Positions 27,987 through 37,286 of a DNA stretch of 64,000 nt are shown piece after piece (the first letter of the stretch is position 1; each line of letters starts with the position of its first letter). The position numbers and the translations under genes are program-made. The stretch spans positions 217,599 through 281,598 of the forward strand of contig NZ_PJAQ01000065.1 of NCBI RefSeq assembly GCF_002836775.1. The letters are read 5' to 3'. The notes under the pieces are model-generated. The model saw only the letters and a list, made by a program, of their open reading frames with translations, searched no databases and was not told the DNA's origin. This DNA comes from Colwellia sp. 12G3. GTDB lineage: Bacteria > Pseudomonadota > Gammaproteobacteria > Enterobacterales > Alteromonadaceae.

Positions 27987-28769
27987 TTAACTTTTATTCT
28001 GCGGCTGGTTATTCATCAAAGGGGCATTAGGCAAATTCTCAGTGTATTTCGCTGCTTTTTCTAATGCTTCTAAATCTTTAATAATCAGTTGATTACGTTT
28101 TTTATCGATAGTGCCCTCTTTTTTCCAGTGCTGTAATTGCTTATTGATCACTTGTCTTACTGACCCCGTCATCCGCGCCAACGTTTCATCGCTTAAACCA
28201 TTCACTAAATGATGCTCATGCTCTTTTTCTTTACGGCCGGTATAGAATTTAATTTTATTAATATGCTGTAAAATGATGCGGCTTAAACGTGTCGTTACAT
28301 CGTTCAGAATTAAGCTACTTGCCTGTTGCTCTTTTTCGCGCATTTTTTTTGCTAAATAAGGCATAAATTGTTGGTTAAATGTAGGATAGGTCCACAACCA
28401 ATGCCGCATAGTTGACAGTCTGACTGACAGTAATTTTACCGATGTTAGCGGTGAAATAATAACGTCATGCGGTTGCTCATCAAATAACACCATTAAATCA
28501 AAACAATCTCCGGCATACAGCATATCTAACGTTGCTTCTCTACCGGTATCGGGGTTACTTTGTTTTATTTCTAATTGTCCGTCAATAATCACAAAAAAAC
28601 GTTGCATTAAAATATCTGAATTAATGTAATCACCTTTAAGCCATTCATTAATCTGAAATTCTTGCTGAAAATCTTCAATTAATTCTTCCGGTAAATCAGC
28701 AAAAAGATTAGCTTGTTTGACTAAAACAGGGCTGGCTTTTTGCGGTAAGTGGATAACATCTTCAGGCAT
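27987..28769 (-). CDS. Crp/Fnr family transcriptional regulator
   Basis: A 260-residue regulator with an N-terminal cyclic-nucleotide-binding-type beta-barrel (about 25-140, GDYINSDILMQRFFVIIDGQLEI and MLYAGDCFDLMVLFDEQPHDVI) and a C-terminal winged helix (LSDETLARMTGSVRQVINKQLQHWKKEGTIDKKRNQLIIKDLEALEK). There is no N-terminal four-cysteine set, so it is not an iron-sulfur Fnr, and the cAMP-contacting Arg/Thr pair is not evident; the signal is unknown. It is divergent from dnaK, with a perfect 18-bp dyad in between, which suggests that it controls dnaK or itself. Part of this gene is duplicated as a relic at 13.2 kb. Confidence 0.87.
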   Translation of the reverse strand: MPEDVIHLPQKASPVLVKQANLFADLPEELIEDFQQEFQINEWLKGDYINSDILMQRFFVIIDGQLEIKQSNPDTGREATLDMLYAGDCFDLMVLFDEQPHDVIISPLTSVKLLSVRLSTMRHWLWTYPTFNQQFMPYLAKKMREKEQQASSLILNDVTTRLSRIILQHINKIKFYTGRKEKEHEHHLVNGLSDETLARMTGSVRQVINKQLQHWKKEGTIDKKRNQLIIKDLEALEKAAKYTENLPNAPLMNNQPQNKS

Positions 28770-28942
28770 AAATAAAATAATGTATTAGTAACGGAAACGA
28801 GTATTTTTATTCTACCTCGTTGAGTCTATATAGCAAAACCTTATATTTATTAGTCACTTTCATCTTAATAAAATCCAAGTTATGTCTTGATTTATAAAAC
28901 AAAAACGACAGCCGATAATACAAAATAAACAAATCATCAATA

Positions 28943-28960
28943 CTGTCATATTTATGACAG
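28943..28960. promoter_or_regulatory. 18-bp perfect dyad, candidate Crp/Fnr-type operator for dnaK
   Basis: CTGTCATA-TT-TATGACAG is a perfect palindrome of the size used by Crp/Fnr dimers. A -10-like TATCAT lies at 28981-28986, which would place the transcription start near 28993. The dyad centre is then about 41.5 bases upstream, the exact position of class II Crp/Fnr activator sites. The divergent regulator gene starts 170 bases away on the other side. The -10 and start point are inferred. Confidence 0.6.
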
Positions 28961-29159
28961 AAGCATTTTATTACCTTGCGTATCATAGCTCCATTAACCG
29001 AACAGCCAAGGTTAAACCAGTCAAGTTAGTTGGTTTATCTAAGGTGGTTTAGGTGGTCAAACTGCTTACTTGGACATTGTCGTAAGCGTAAGACTTTTTA
29101 TTAAATTTTTTTATGAGATTCTTTCATTAGATTCTTTCATTAGATAATAGGTGATTATT

Positions 29160-31067
29160 ATGAGTAAGATTATTGGTATTGATTTAGGTACAACAAATTC
29201 ATGTGTAGCGGTTATGGAAGCTGGCGTGGCAAAAATCATTGAAAATGCAGAAGGTAGCAGAACAACCCCATCAATTGTTGCTTATGCAAACAATGAAACA
29301 TTAGCGGGTCAACCGGCAAAAAGACAGTCAGTGACAAATGCTACCAATACATTATTTGCGATTAAACGATTAATTGGTCGGAAATTTGAAGATAAAGAAG
29401 TGCAAAAAGACATTAAGTTAGCACCTTATAAAATAGTAAAGGCAGACAACGGTGATGCATGGGTTGAAGTGAATGGTAAAGCATTGTCGCCACAAGAAGT
29501 GTCAGCACAAGTCTTACGGAAATTGAAAAAAGATGCTGAAGCCTATTTAGGTGAAACAGTGACAGAGGCCGTTATAACCGTACCCGCATACTTTAACGAC
29601 TCACAGCGCCAAGCAACCAAAGACGCAGGTAAAATTGCTGGACTGAATGTTAAGCGCATTATTAATGAACCCACAGCCGCCGCATTGGCGTATGGCGTTG
29701 ATAAAAATAATAAAGAAGACCAAAAAGTCGTGGTTTACGATTTAGGTGGTGGTACCTTTGATATTTCTATCATTGAAATATCCAATGTCGACGGTGAAAA
29801 ACAATTTGAAGTGTTGGCCACCAATGGTGATACCTTCTTAGGTGGAGAAGATTTTGATTTACGCCTAATTAACTACCTAGCTGATGAATTCAAAAAAGAA
29901 AGCGGTATTGACATTCACCAAGACCCTTTAGCGTTACAGCGCCTTAAAGAAGCGGCTGAAAAAGCGAAAATAGAACTGTCATCTGCACTGCAAACCGACG
30001 TCAATTTACCGTACGTAACTGCTGATGCTAATGGCCCTAAACACTTAAATGTACAAGTTACCCGAGCGAAATTAGAATCATTAGTTGATGATTTAGTAAA
30101 AAGCACTATCGGACCTTGTGAACAAGCACTAAAAGATGCGGGTTTAAGTAAAGCTGATATTAACGAGGTTATTTTGGTCGGTGGTCAAACACGTATGCCA
30201 AAAGTGCAAGAAGCAGTTAAAACCTTCTTTGCTAAAGAACCACGTAAAGATGTAAACCCAGACGAAGCCGTTGCCATAGGTGCTGCCATTCAAGCGGGTG
30301 TGTTGTCGGGAGCTGTTAATGATGTGTTATTACTTGATGTCACGCCATTATCGCTCGGTATTGAAACCTTAGGGGGTGTTATGACCAAGCTTATTGAGAA
30401 AAATACCACCATACCAACGCGCGCTTCTGAAACGTTCTCAACGGCTGAAGATAATCAAGCCGCTGTAACCGTGCATGTGTTGCAGGGTCAACGAGAAATG
30501 GCGACAGATAATAAATCGTTAGGCCAATTTAACTTAAGCGATATTAACCCTGGCCCACGCGGTTCCGTACAAGTTGAGGTAACCTTTGATATTGATGCTA
30601 ATGGTATTTTAAATGTCTCAGCGAAAGACAAAGCAACAGGCAAGGAGCAAAGCATTAAAATTACCGCCTCAAGTGGTTTAACGGAAGATGAAATTAACCG
30701 CATGGTTGATGATGCAGAGCAGCACGCTAGTGAAGACAAACAAAAACGTGAATTAGTTGACCAACGTAATCAAGCAGATCAATTAATTCATACCGTGCAA
30801 ACATCTATGGAGAGTTTATCTGAAGAGCAAAAATCGGAGCTTAAAACATTAATTGAGCAACTTAAAATGACCGTTAATGGCGATGATAAAGCCGCCATTT
30901 TGATGCGAAAAAATAGCTTGCAAGAAGCTTACAGTAAAATGATGCAAGCTAGCCAATCACAACAACAACAACAACAAGCAGCACCGCATGAACATAACGC
31001 TGCCAACGATGGAGCTAATGAGGCAGATATAATTGATGCGGATTTTGAAGAAGTAAGCAACGGTTAA
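29160..31067 (+). CDS. dnaK: molecular chaperone DnaK (Hsp70), probable second copy
   Basis: A full-length Hsp70: ATPase phosphate loops [27 protein letters not shown] and [13 protein letters not shown]; linker [22 protein letters not shown]; substrate-binding domain and helical lid, ending in QQQQQQAAP and the acidic tail [17 protein letters not shown] 29160 is chosen over GTG 29151 because AGGTG lies about seven bases before it. The usual dnaJ and grpE neighbours are absent; instead it is divergent from a Crp/Fnr regulator and followed by a terminator. That context suggests an extra, separately controlled dnaK paralogue (inference; other loci are not visible). Confidence 0.95.
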   Translation: MSKIIGIDLGTTNSCVAVMEAGVAKIIENAEGSRTTPSIVAYANNETLAGQPAKRQSVTNATNTLFAIKRLIGRKFEDKEVQKDIKLAPYKIVKADNGDAWVEVNGKALSPQEVSAQVLRKLKKDAEAYLGETVTEAVITVPAYFNDSQRQATKDAGKIAGLNVKRIINEPTAAALAYGVDKNNKEDQKVVVYDLGGGTFDISIIEISNVDGEKQFEVLATNGDTFLGGEDFDLRLINYLADEFKKESGIDIHQDPLALQRLKEAAEKAKIELSSALQTDVNLPYVTADANGPKHLNVQVTRAKLESLVDDLVKSTIGPCEQALKDAGLSKADINEVILVGGQTRMPKVQEAVKTFFAKEPRKDVNPDEAVAIGAAIQAGVLSGAVNDVLLLDVTPLSLGIETLGGVMTKLIEKNTTIPTRASETFSTAEDNQAAVTVHVLQGQREMATDNKSLGQFNLSDINPGPRGSVQVEVTFDIDANGILNVSAKDKATGKEQSIKITASSGLTEDEINRMVDDAEQHASEDKQKRELVDQRNQADQLIHTVQTSMESLSEEQKSELKTLIEQLKMTVNGDDKAAILMRKNSLQEAYSKMMQASQSQQQQQQAAPHEHNAANDGANEADIIDADFEEVSNG

Positions 31068-31146
31068 TCATTGATGATTAACGGATAGATAATATATTTT
31101 TATATAACATTTTATTATCGATACTTTGCTTATAAAACCTAAAAAT

Positions 31147-31179
31147 AAAACCGCTAGCATTGATTGTTGGCGGTTTTTT
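31147..31179 (+). terminator. rho-independent terminator of dnaK
   Basis: AAAACCGC ... GCGGTTTTTT with a long loop (TAGC and GTTG extend the stem imperfectly), about 80 bases after the dnaK stop codon. Confidence 0.75.
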
Positions 31180-31186
31180 ATTGCTT

Positions 31187-31344
31187 ATACCCGTTCCATT
31201 GAGTTTGTGTTCAGTTATGCGACGGAAAAATAATTTAATGGTAGCCGCTTGATTGACCAATAGCGAGCTATTGGGATTGAGAGCAACGCCATTGTAGCGT
31301 ACTTTAACCAGCACAAGTGGCCAATAACTTAATGAGATTAGTAT
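31187..31344. mobile_element. MITE-B copy 2 (158 bp, decayed)
   Basis: Starts ATACCCGTTCCATTGAG and ends AATGAGATTAGTAT. The middle keeps TTTGTGTTC, GGAAAAATAATT, GCCGCTTGATTGA, CAATAG and ATTGGGATTGAG in the same order as the element at 22942-23100. The ends have diverged, so it is an old copy. It lies immediately after the dnaK terminator. Confidence 0.65.
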
Positions 31345-31394
31345 TAGTATTAGTAAAGCATTGATTAGATTAAACAGTCATGGTGATTCTGACT

Positions 31395-31424
31395 TAACCA
31401 TAACCATAACCATAACCATAACCA
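31395..31424. repeat. TAACCA hexanucleotide tandem repeat (5 copies)
   Basis: Five perfect TAACCA units, ending about six bases before the stop codon of the MocR-type gene on the other strand. Likely slippage-prone; no role evident. Confidence 0.85.
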
Positions 31425-31430
31425 GCCGTT

Positions 31431-32819
31431 TTACATAAGAGCTTCTTTTAATAAGGGTCCTTGTTCCAATATACTTTTAAGTATATTTAATGCCTCAATT
31501 AACTCCTTATGAGTATTAGGCCTGCTTAAACACAGACGAACTGCGGGTAAAGGTATTTGTTGTCCTACCCTGTAGTCATCAGCGCTACGCACCAACACTC
31601 CTTTACTTTGTGCCTGTTCAACAAATTCATGGCTCAGCCATCCCTGCGGCAATACCAACCACAAGTTGAAACTACTTTTTTGGCTATATGGCGCCCACAG
31701 TGAAAGGCATTGATTCGCCAGTGCTTGTCTTGCATTCATTTCTGATTGCAACCACTTTTCCAGCCGGTCAAGTTCACCATTGTCCATCCATTCACATAAC
31801 CAATGAATTAATAAAGGTGAATTGGTCCAAGAAGAGGCACGAAGTGATAAACGAATTTTATTAAATACATTCACAGAAGCGACCAAGTAACCAATACGCA
31901 TGGCGCCGCCAAAACGTTTTGAGAAACTGCTCAAATAAATGCATTGCTCTGGGGCGAGTTGCTGCATGCTCACAAGTTTATCGGTACGGGCAATATACTG
32001 AACATCGTCTTCGAGGATCAACACGTTATGCTCACGACAAATATCGACCAACACTTGGCGTCGCTCGACAGAAAGTTGTGTACCACAAGGATTCTGGCTA
32101 TTAGGGGTTAAATATATCATCCGGGGTTTGTGGCGCTGGCAAGCCTGCAACACTTTTTCAGGAATAATGCCCTCTTCGTCCATGGCAATTGAAATCACTT
32201 TTACGCCTTTATCTTGCGCCGCGGCTAACACCCCAGGAAAAACTAAATTTTCCGTTAGAATTGAATCGCCTTCTCGGCAGATAGCATTTATCGAAACACT
32301 TATCGCGTGTTGACCACCGTGGGTTATCAAAAAGTTACAGTCATCCAGCACCAGTGGCTCAGAGCTAAGCCAGCGCTGAAAACTACTCCTATGATTAGCG
32401 TGGCCAAGTTCGGGCGCATAGGGAAGTAAATGACTTAATAAGTGAGGATCGGTTGCCATTGATACCATAGCATCAGCAATCATCTTGATTTGCGGCCCTT
32501 CGGGTGCAAAAGCCGCGCGCATGTCGATTTTTCCTGGAAGATCTTGGTTCATATCATGGGCTAATGCATTGACATTATCCTTTCCTCGAACATAGGTACC
32601 ACTGCCAACCTGTGCAACAACCAAACCTCGGCGTTCAGCTTCGCTATAACCGCGAGTAATTGTACCTATGGTAACTTGTAGTGCATCGGCCAAACGGCGT
32701 TGGGGCGGCAACTTTTCATCACAATGCAGTTCGCCGTTATTAATGGCGACTTCAATAGCATGGGCTAAGGCTAAATATTTAGCTTGATTCTTATCGAGTA
32801 TCGGCGTCCAAATTGTCAT
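31431..32819 (-). CDS. MocR-type GntR/aminotransferase regulator
   Basis: A 462-residue fusion of an N-terminal GntR winged helix (about 1-75: KLPPQRRLADALQVTIGTITRGYSEAERRGLVVAQVGSGTYV) with a PLP-binding fold-type I aminotransferase domain. The PLP lysine is in YLSSFSKRFGGAMRIGYLV and the Asp in ILEDDVQY; YLTPNSQNPCGTQLS is the usual loop. Such regulators sense PLP or amino-compound adducts. It is divergent from a LysE-type exporter and a GNAT gene, a common arrangement in which MocR controls the exporter. TAACCA repeats touch its 3' end. Confidence 0.92.
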   Translation of the reverse strand: MTIWTPILDKNQAKYLALAHAIEVAINNGELHCDEKLPPQRRLADALQVTIGTITRGYSEAERRGLVVAQVGSGTYVRGKDNVNALAHDMNQDLPGKIDMRAAFAPEGPQIKMIADAMVSMATDPHLLSHLLPYAPELGHANHRSSFQRWLSSEPLVLDDCNFLITHGGQHAISVSINAICREGDSILTENLVFPGVLAAAQDKGVKVISIAMDEEGIIPEKVLQACQRHKPRMIYLTPNSQNPCGTQLSVERRQVLVDICREHNVLILEDDVQYIARTDKLVSMQQLAPEQCIYLSSFSKRFGGAMRIGYLVASVNVFNKIRLSLRASSWTNSPLLIHWLCEWMDNGELDRLEKWLQSEMNARQALANQCLSLWAPYSQKSSFNLWLVLPQGWLSHEFVEQAQSKGVLVRSADDYRVGQQIPLPAVRLCLSRPNTHKELIEALNILKSILEQGPLLKEALM

Positions 32820-32898
32820 GGTGACAATAAAATCCTTGAGTAAAAATAAAAGATCAATATGATATCAATCAAACATTGACACCCCAATAAAAACCAAA

Positions 32899-32912
32899 TT
32901 GTACCCATACAA
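32899..32912. promoter_or_regulatory. 14-bp palindrome, candidate MocR operator
   Basis: TTGTA-CCCA-TACAA upstream of lysE, overlapping a possible -10 (TACAAT at 32908-32913). MocR proteins commonly bind direct or inverted repeats in the divergent promoter region; assignment is by position. Confidence 0.4.
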
Positions 32913-32935
32913 TAGAGCGAGCACAAGGAATTATT

Positions 32936-33544
32936 ATGAATGAACAACTGGCCGCACTCATATTGCCCTTAATGGTCTTTACTCTTACTGCCGCAACGAC
33001 ACCTGGCCCAAATAACATGCTGCTTTCAGCCAATGGCGCTCACTTTGGATTTCGTGCAAGTATGCCATTCGTGTTAGGTATACGGTTAGGTAACATACTA
33101 CTGGTATTATTTATCAGTCTTGGGCTTGGTGTTTTATTTTCAAAACACCCACAAGCCCAGCAATTACTAAAAATTGGTTGTATTGGTTACATGCTTTATT
33201 TAGCGATGAAAATAGCCTTTGCCACTCCATTAAGTAATGTTGATAAAAAATCACAACCACTGAGTTTCTGGCATGGCGCTGGGTTTCAGTTCATCAACCC
33301 AAAGGCATGGATGACTGGACTCACTTGTATTTCTGCGTTTACCTTGGCAGGCGATGCATATTTTTACTCGGTATTTATGGTTATATTGGCGTGGAGCATA
33401 ACAGGAACTTTCGGCAGTCTACTCTGGGTTTGTTGCGGTGTAGCGGTACAACGATTATTAAAAACACCGCGTCATTGGCAAATATTTAACCTTGTGTTGG
33501 CGCTGGCGACCTTGAGCAGTGTCATAATGATCATAAGGAACTAA
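32936..33544 (+). CDS. LysE family amino-acid/metabolite exporter
   Basis: A 202-residue six-helix inner-membrane exporter. The family signature TAATTPGPNNMLLSANGAHFGFRASMPFVLGIRLGN is at the N-terminus, and FWHGAGFQFINPKAWMTGLTCISAF follows in the middle. It probably exports amino acids or related compounds; the substrate cannot be predicted. AAGGA lies eight bases before ATG 32936. The next gene starts one base after its stop, so the two form an operon, divergent from the MocR regulator. Confidence 0.9.
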   Translation: MNEQLAALILPLMVFTLTAATTPGPNNMLLSANGAHFGFRASMPFVLGIRLGNILLVLFISLGLGVLFSKHPQAQQLLKIGCIGYMLYLAMKIAFATPLSNVDKKSQPLSFWHGAGFQFINPKAWMTGLTCISAFTLAGDAYFYSVFMVILAWSITGTFGSLLWVCCGVAVQRLLKTPRHWQIFNLVLALATLSSVIMIIRN

Positions 33545-33545
33545 T

Positions 33546-34022
33546 ATGCAAAAAGAAATTAATATTCAAGGTGAGGTTTTCTTATTATGTGATGATAAAA
33601 GCAATTTGCAGCTGAGTGTCATTCATGATTACTTAACAACGTCATATTGGTCCGAGGGAATATCTAGCGAGCTTATCGATCGGGCGATAGCCAATTCATT
33701 GTGTTTTGGGTTGTACCTTAACGCGCAGGAAAATGGGCAGGAAATTAGCAGACAACAAATTGGCTTTGCGCGAGTCACCACTGACAAGGCATCATTTGCT
33801 TATCTGGCCGATGTTTTTATTTTGCCAGCCTATGAAAACCTTGGCCTAGGTAGTGCTCTTGTGAGTTTTGTTATGCAACATAATGACCTGCAAGGATTAA
33901 GGCGCTTCATGTTATGTACTCGAGATGCACACGGGCTTTACAAAAAATTTGGCTTTACCGAAGTAGACAATCCTAAAATGATGATGCAAATATCTAAACA
34001 GGGGCTCTATTTGCCGACTTAG
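33546..34022 (+). CDS. GNAT family N-acetyltransferase
   Basis: A 158-residue acetyl-CoA-dependent acetyltransferase. The acetyl-CoA loop is seen in ADVFILPAYENLGLGSALVSFVMQH (Q/RxxGxG/A variant NLGLGS) and the last motif in LCTRDAHGLYKKFGFTEVDNPKMMM. The start follows the exporter's stop codon almost directly, so co-expression is likely: acetylation plus export of the same toxic compound would make sense (inference). Substrate unknown. Confidence 0.9.
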   Translation: MQKEINIQGEVFLLCDDKSNLQLSVIHDYLTTSYWSEGISSELIDRAIANSLCFGLYLNAQENGQEISRQQIGFARVTTDKASFAYLADVFILPAYENLGLGSALVSFVMQHNDLQGLRRFMLCTRDAHGLYKKFGFTEVDNPKMMMQISKQGLYLPT

Positions 34023-34227
34023 AGTGTTTCGAGTCGTGATGGCACATGCAGTCTAAGGCGGAATACATACACATTTTAGTAAATTATTCCCTTGGCAATC
34101 CCATAGCACTCGAACAGTGAAAACATAAATCATCAATTTTGTGCTTAGCGTAATACCTGCGATATTGATTAAGCAATGTCGTCCCTGAAAAACAGCAGTT
34201 TCTCCCACCGAGACAGATAATTATAAC

Positions 34228-34459
34228 TAACCTGAACTCTGGATAATGAGTGCTTGATATTTAAGCGAAGAGACTGATTTATCCTATAAAACAAAGGTAT
34301 AACAAGGTCAAGGTTGCTATATCCACTATCAATGTTTCATTCTATTCTATTATCAAGGCAAAACGTTTATGAATAGCTGGCTATTTATCGACGTTTTAAC
34401 GCTGAGAATGGGATAAAAGGGAATATTGAGCAAGTGCTGCTTATCCAGAGTTCAGGTTA
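34228..34459. mobile_element. MITE-E, 232 bp with 19-bp perfect terminal inverted repeats
   Basis: Left end TAACCTGAACTCTGGATAA (34228-34246); right end is its exact reverse complement (34441-34459), and a few more bases next to each end also pair. The interior has no ORF of note. Such ends with a non-coding interior fit a deletion derivative of an insertion sequence. A target duplication could not be fixed. Confidence 0.7.
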
Positions 34460-34733
34460 ACTACTCAGCCCCATTTTATTACACCTTTATTCTTGCTCTC
34501 GTCGTGACCTCCTCCAAAAAATAAAAGAGTCTATCGACGAACAGGCTGGGAAATAAAATAGTACTGAGGTGTTCCTCATATTTTTCGATGTTGAACAAAA
34601 TAGTTCACTACAAAAACAACCTTTTAATGCGATAAAAATTGAGAACATTGACCCAGCACAACGATATAGCGAGTTTGTTTTTTTGATATGTAATCTTTTA
34701 AAAATATGGTTTATAACTAAGTGAATGGTTTAA

Positions 34734-34764
34734 AAAACAGGCAGGTAGTTATCTGCCTGTTTTT
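34734..34764 (+). terminator. strong hairpin with T-run upstream of the antiporter gene
   Basis: AAAACAGGCAG-GTAGTTAT-CTGCCTGTTTTT, an 11-bp perfect stem. It lies 40 bases before the antiporter start and some 700 bases after the GNAT gene, so it either ends a transcript crossing the element or acts as a leader attenuator. Confidence 0.7.
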
Positions 34765-34803
34765 ATATTGATAACTTCTTTTACTTGGAGCTAAACCCAA
34801 AAA

Positions 34804-36045
34804 ATGCATGATCTTACAATTTTAGCCATTATTTGGGCCAGTGTTTTCATCGCTGCTTATCTTGCTGATAAGACAAGGTTAACCCCTGTTTTATGGTATT
34901 TATTTTGTGGCATCATTTTAGTTAACACCACTATTTTACCAAAAGAAATGCCGGTATTTATTACCGACTTTGCCGACCTCGGTATCATCGTTATTATGTT
35001 TGCTTTAGGTTTTGAGGAAGATACCAATAACTTTATCTGCAGTATCAAACGCAGTTGGGGCATCGCACTTTTTGGCGCAATAGCCCCTTTTGTTATCGCC
35101 TACTTTACTGCCCTTTATTACTGGCAAGATCACAATACCGCTTTAATGTGTGGCTTAGCTATGACCGCAACCGCGGTTTCTTTAACCATGGTATCCCTTA
35201 AAGATGAAGGCTTACATGGCAGTCCAGCAGCAACAGGCATAATGACCTCTGCGGTGTTAGACGATATTGGCTCGCTTGCTTTAGTGGCAATTATGGTGCC
35301 TATTGCAACAGGAGAAGCCACCGCGACATTCTCTGGTATTGCTTGGGTGTTAGGCAAAGCTATCGCCTTTTTCGTCATGGTGGTAATTATTGGTAATTGG
35401 CTTTTTCCGGCCAGCCAAGGATTGTTGAAGAAAATCCCAGTGCTTGGTCAGATCAACTTGCGCGGGCTTTTATCCATGGGCAAAGGCGAATACACTATTT
35501 TGTCATTAATGCTTATTGCGGTCACTGTCGGTTTACTTGCCCATGAATTTGGCTTTCACCCCGCAATTGGCGCTTATATGGCAGGCTTAGTTGTTCATCG
35601 TGAGTATTTTGATTTTCATCAAGAGCAACAAGTTGATTTTTATCAACAAGCTAAAGAGATGATTGATAACGTTGCTTTTACCTGGATTGGTCCAGTATTT
35701 TTTATCACCTTAGGCGCTAAACTTATTTTTGACCTTGAAATATTCTTCTCCGTACTGCCTGAATCTTTATTCTTATTTATCGCGTTATTTATCGGTCAAA
35801 TATCTTCAGCAAGTCTGGCAGCGCGGTTCACGGGGGGCTTTAATTGGCCCGAGAGCTTAATGATAGGTTTTGGCATGTTAGGCCGTGCTGAACTTGCTTT
35901 TGTGGTAATGAATATTGCCTTTGTTCAATACCAAATAATCTCAGTAGAAGCCTTTTATACCTTAATGCTGACTTGCTTCATGTTAAATATTTCAGTGCCA
36001 TTAACCATTCGTTGGTGGAAGACCAAGTTTGCCCCTGACGGTTGA
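34804..36045 (+). CDS. CPA2-type cation:proton antiporter
   Basis: A 413-residue monovalent cation/H+ antiporter with about 12-13 membrane helices and no C-terminal RCK domain. The transport-site pair is in MTSAVLDDIGSLALV (Asp-Asp, as in electrogenic NhaA/NapA-like members), with FHPAIGAYMAGLVV and GMLGRAELAFVVM later. It probably exchanges Na+ or K+ for protons, useful in a marine cell; the ion is not determined by sequence alone. GGAG lies about 12 bases before ATG 34804. Single-gene unit just after a strong hairpin. Confidence 0.88.
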   Translation: MHDLTILAIIWASVFIAAYLADKTRLTPVLWYLFCGIILVNTTILPKEMPVFITDFADLGIIVIMFALGFEEDTNNFICSIKRSWGIALFGAIAPFVIAYFTALYYWQDHNTALMCGLAMTATAVSLTMVSLKDEGLHGSPAATGIMTSAVLDDIGSLALVAIMVPIATGEATATFSGIAWVLGKAIAFFVMVVIIGNWLFPASQGLLKKIPVLGQINLRGLLSMGKGEYTILSLMLIAVTVGLLAHEFGFHPAIGAYMAGLVVHREYFDFHQEQQVDFYQQAKEMIDNVAFTWIGPVFFITLGAKLIFDLEIFFSVLPESLFLFIALFIGQISSASLAARFTGGFNWPESLMIGFGMLGRAELAFVVMNIAFVQYQIISVEAFYTLMLTCFMLNISVPLTIRWWKTKFAPDG

Positions 36046-36164
36046 TAATTCTATTGATTCGATATTTCAGTTGGCGTTTGATGCCTTCCTAAGCGTCCCA
36101 TCGCCGCCAATCCTCTACATTCACTCTGGCCCCGTTTATTTTATTATTCCAGCTCAGTGAATAG

Positions 36165-36202
36165 AAAAAGCAACCTAATAAGCCAAAGAGAATTATTAGG
36201 TT
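36165..36202 (-). terminator. rho-independent terminator of the DJ-1/PfpI gene
   Basis: AACCTAATAA (36172-36181) and TTATTAGGTT (36193-36202) form a perfect 10-bp stem; on the minus strand it is followed by GCTTTTTC. It starts about 10 bases after the stop codon. Confidence 0.75.
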
Positions 36203-36212
36203 GGTATAAGCG

Positions 36213-37286
36213 TTAACGCAACTGCTTTAGTTGATTTGCCAAACTTAACAGGTCAATGCCTTTACTGATATCGAACTGCATAAAGGCTAAAATACTGTGC
36301 ATCACAATGAGAATACGTTGATAAGCTTGTGGTTTTTGTTTTAGTTCTTCTTTTGCTGCAGCAAAACCGTGTGAATCATAGGTCATTAAAAGCTCAACCG
36401 CATGCTCTTCAGCGGTCCATTCTCTAGCTTTAGGTTGGTAACCTAGTTCAGCCACTACTTTTTCCGCTAATGTCCATACAGACCAAGGGTTTTGACCGGT
36501 AATTAATTTTCCATCTTGAGTGACTTTTTCTAAATAGGTCGTACCTGCCTGAAATTGGGCGCCTTGTTCAATCAATTTATCTTCAAGTAAAAAGGGAAAT
36601 ATTTTCTTCGCTTCAGGAATTAATAAAAGTTCTTCATCGTTGGTAAAACCGCTGACTTTCTTGTTTGAAAGTAGCATTTCGCCATTATCTAATACAACGT
36701 TAACAAGTGCTGAAGGACCATGGCATACAGCACTGACTACTTTGTTGTTTTGATACAGTGTTTTGGCAATATTTTGCACATGAGCATTATCAGGAAAATC
36801 AAACATAGTGCCCTTTCCACCGACAAAATATACCGCTTCATAATCGTTCGGATTTACGTCTGCCAGTGCAATAGAGTTTGCCACTTTTTGTTGAATAGCG
36901 TCGTCATTTAAAAAAGCATAGTCATAGGATCCCATGTCCTCCCCATCGATCACTACCGGTGGCTTACCTCCCTTTGGACTAGCGATATCAACGTTGAAAC
37001 CATTTGCCGTAAACACCCAGTAAGCACGAGCGAGTTCAGTGTGTTCATAACCAGTATCTTTATCTTCCCCCATTTTATCAACACTAGTAACCACGGCTAA
37101 AATTTTACCTCTGTACGCTGGAATATTTTGGGTAACGTAGGGTAAATCACTGACTTGTGTTTTCTTTATCGCTACAAAGTGTGCTTTTTCAGGTAATAAA
37201 CTTTTGACCCAAGTTTTAGCGCCAAATAATGAACCCGCTACTAGAACAATTAAGGTGACTGAGATAATGACTATTTTCTTAAGCAT
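36213..37286 (-). CDS. DJ-1/PfpI family protein with N-terminal membrane anchor
   Basis: A 357-residue class I glutamine-amidotransferase-like protein. Residues 5-23 form a hydrophobic anchor, so the domain is probably periplasmic. The Hsp31-like core has YEHTELARAYWVFTANGFNVDIASPKGG, EAVYFVGGKGTMFDFPDN and the nucleophile elbow SAVCHGPSALV with Cys-His. Related enzymes act as chaperones, glyoxalases or deglycases. The C-terminal 90 residues (EWTAEEHAVELLMTYDS onward) are an extra, unrecognised helical region. AGGAG lies eight bases before ATG 37286. Confidence 0.87.
   Translation of the reverse strand: MLKKIVIISVTLIVLVAGSLFGAKTWVKSLLPEKAHFVAIKKTQVSDLPYVTQNIPAYRGKILAVVTSVDKMGEDKDTGYEHTELARAYWVFTANGFNVDIASPKGGKPPVVIDGEDMGSYDYAFLNDDAIQQKVANSIALADVNPNDYEAVYFVGGKGTMFDFPDNAHVQNIAKTLYQNNKVVSAVCHGPSALVNVVLDNGEMLLSNKKVSGFTNDEELLLIPEAKKIFPFLLEDKLIEQGAQFQAGTTYLEKVTQDGKLITGQNPWSVWTLAEKVVAELGYQPKAREWTAEEHAVELLMTYDSHGFAAAKEELKQKPQAYQRILIVMHSILAFMQFDISKGIDLLSLANQLKQLR

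Larger units (their letters stand above)
34023..34803. other. long intergenic region with a 232-bp element and a terminator
   Basis: Contains the inverted-repeat element at 34228-34459 and the hairpin at 34734-34764, described separately. A short open frame of about 50 codons at 34569-34727 (starting GTG, VFLIFFDVEQNSSL) has no recognisable relative. Nothing else coding is seen. Confidence 0.4.

Noticed and set aside
31395..31424. TAACCA repeats considered as a CRISPR or telomere-like array
   Set aside because: Units are 6 bp with no spacers; a plain tandem repeat.
34569..34727. Short GTG-started frame with VFLIFFDVEQNSSL
   Set aside because: About 50 codons, no relative recognised and no ribosome binding site; kept only as a remark in the gap entry.
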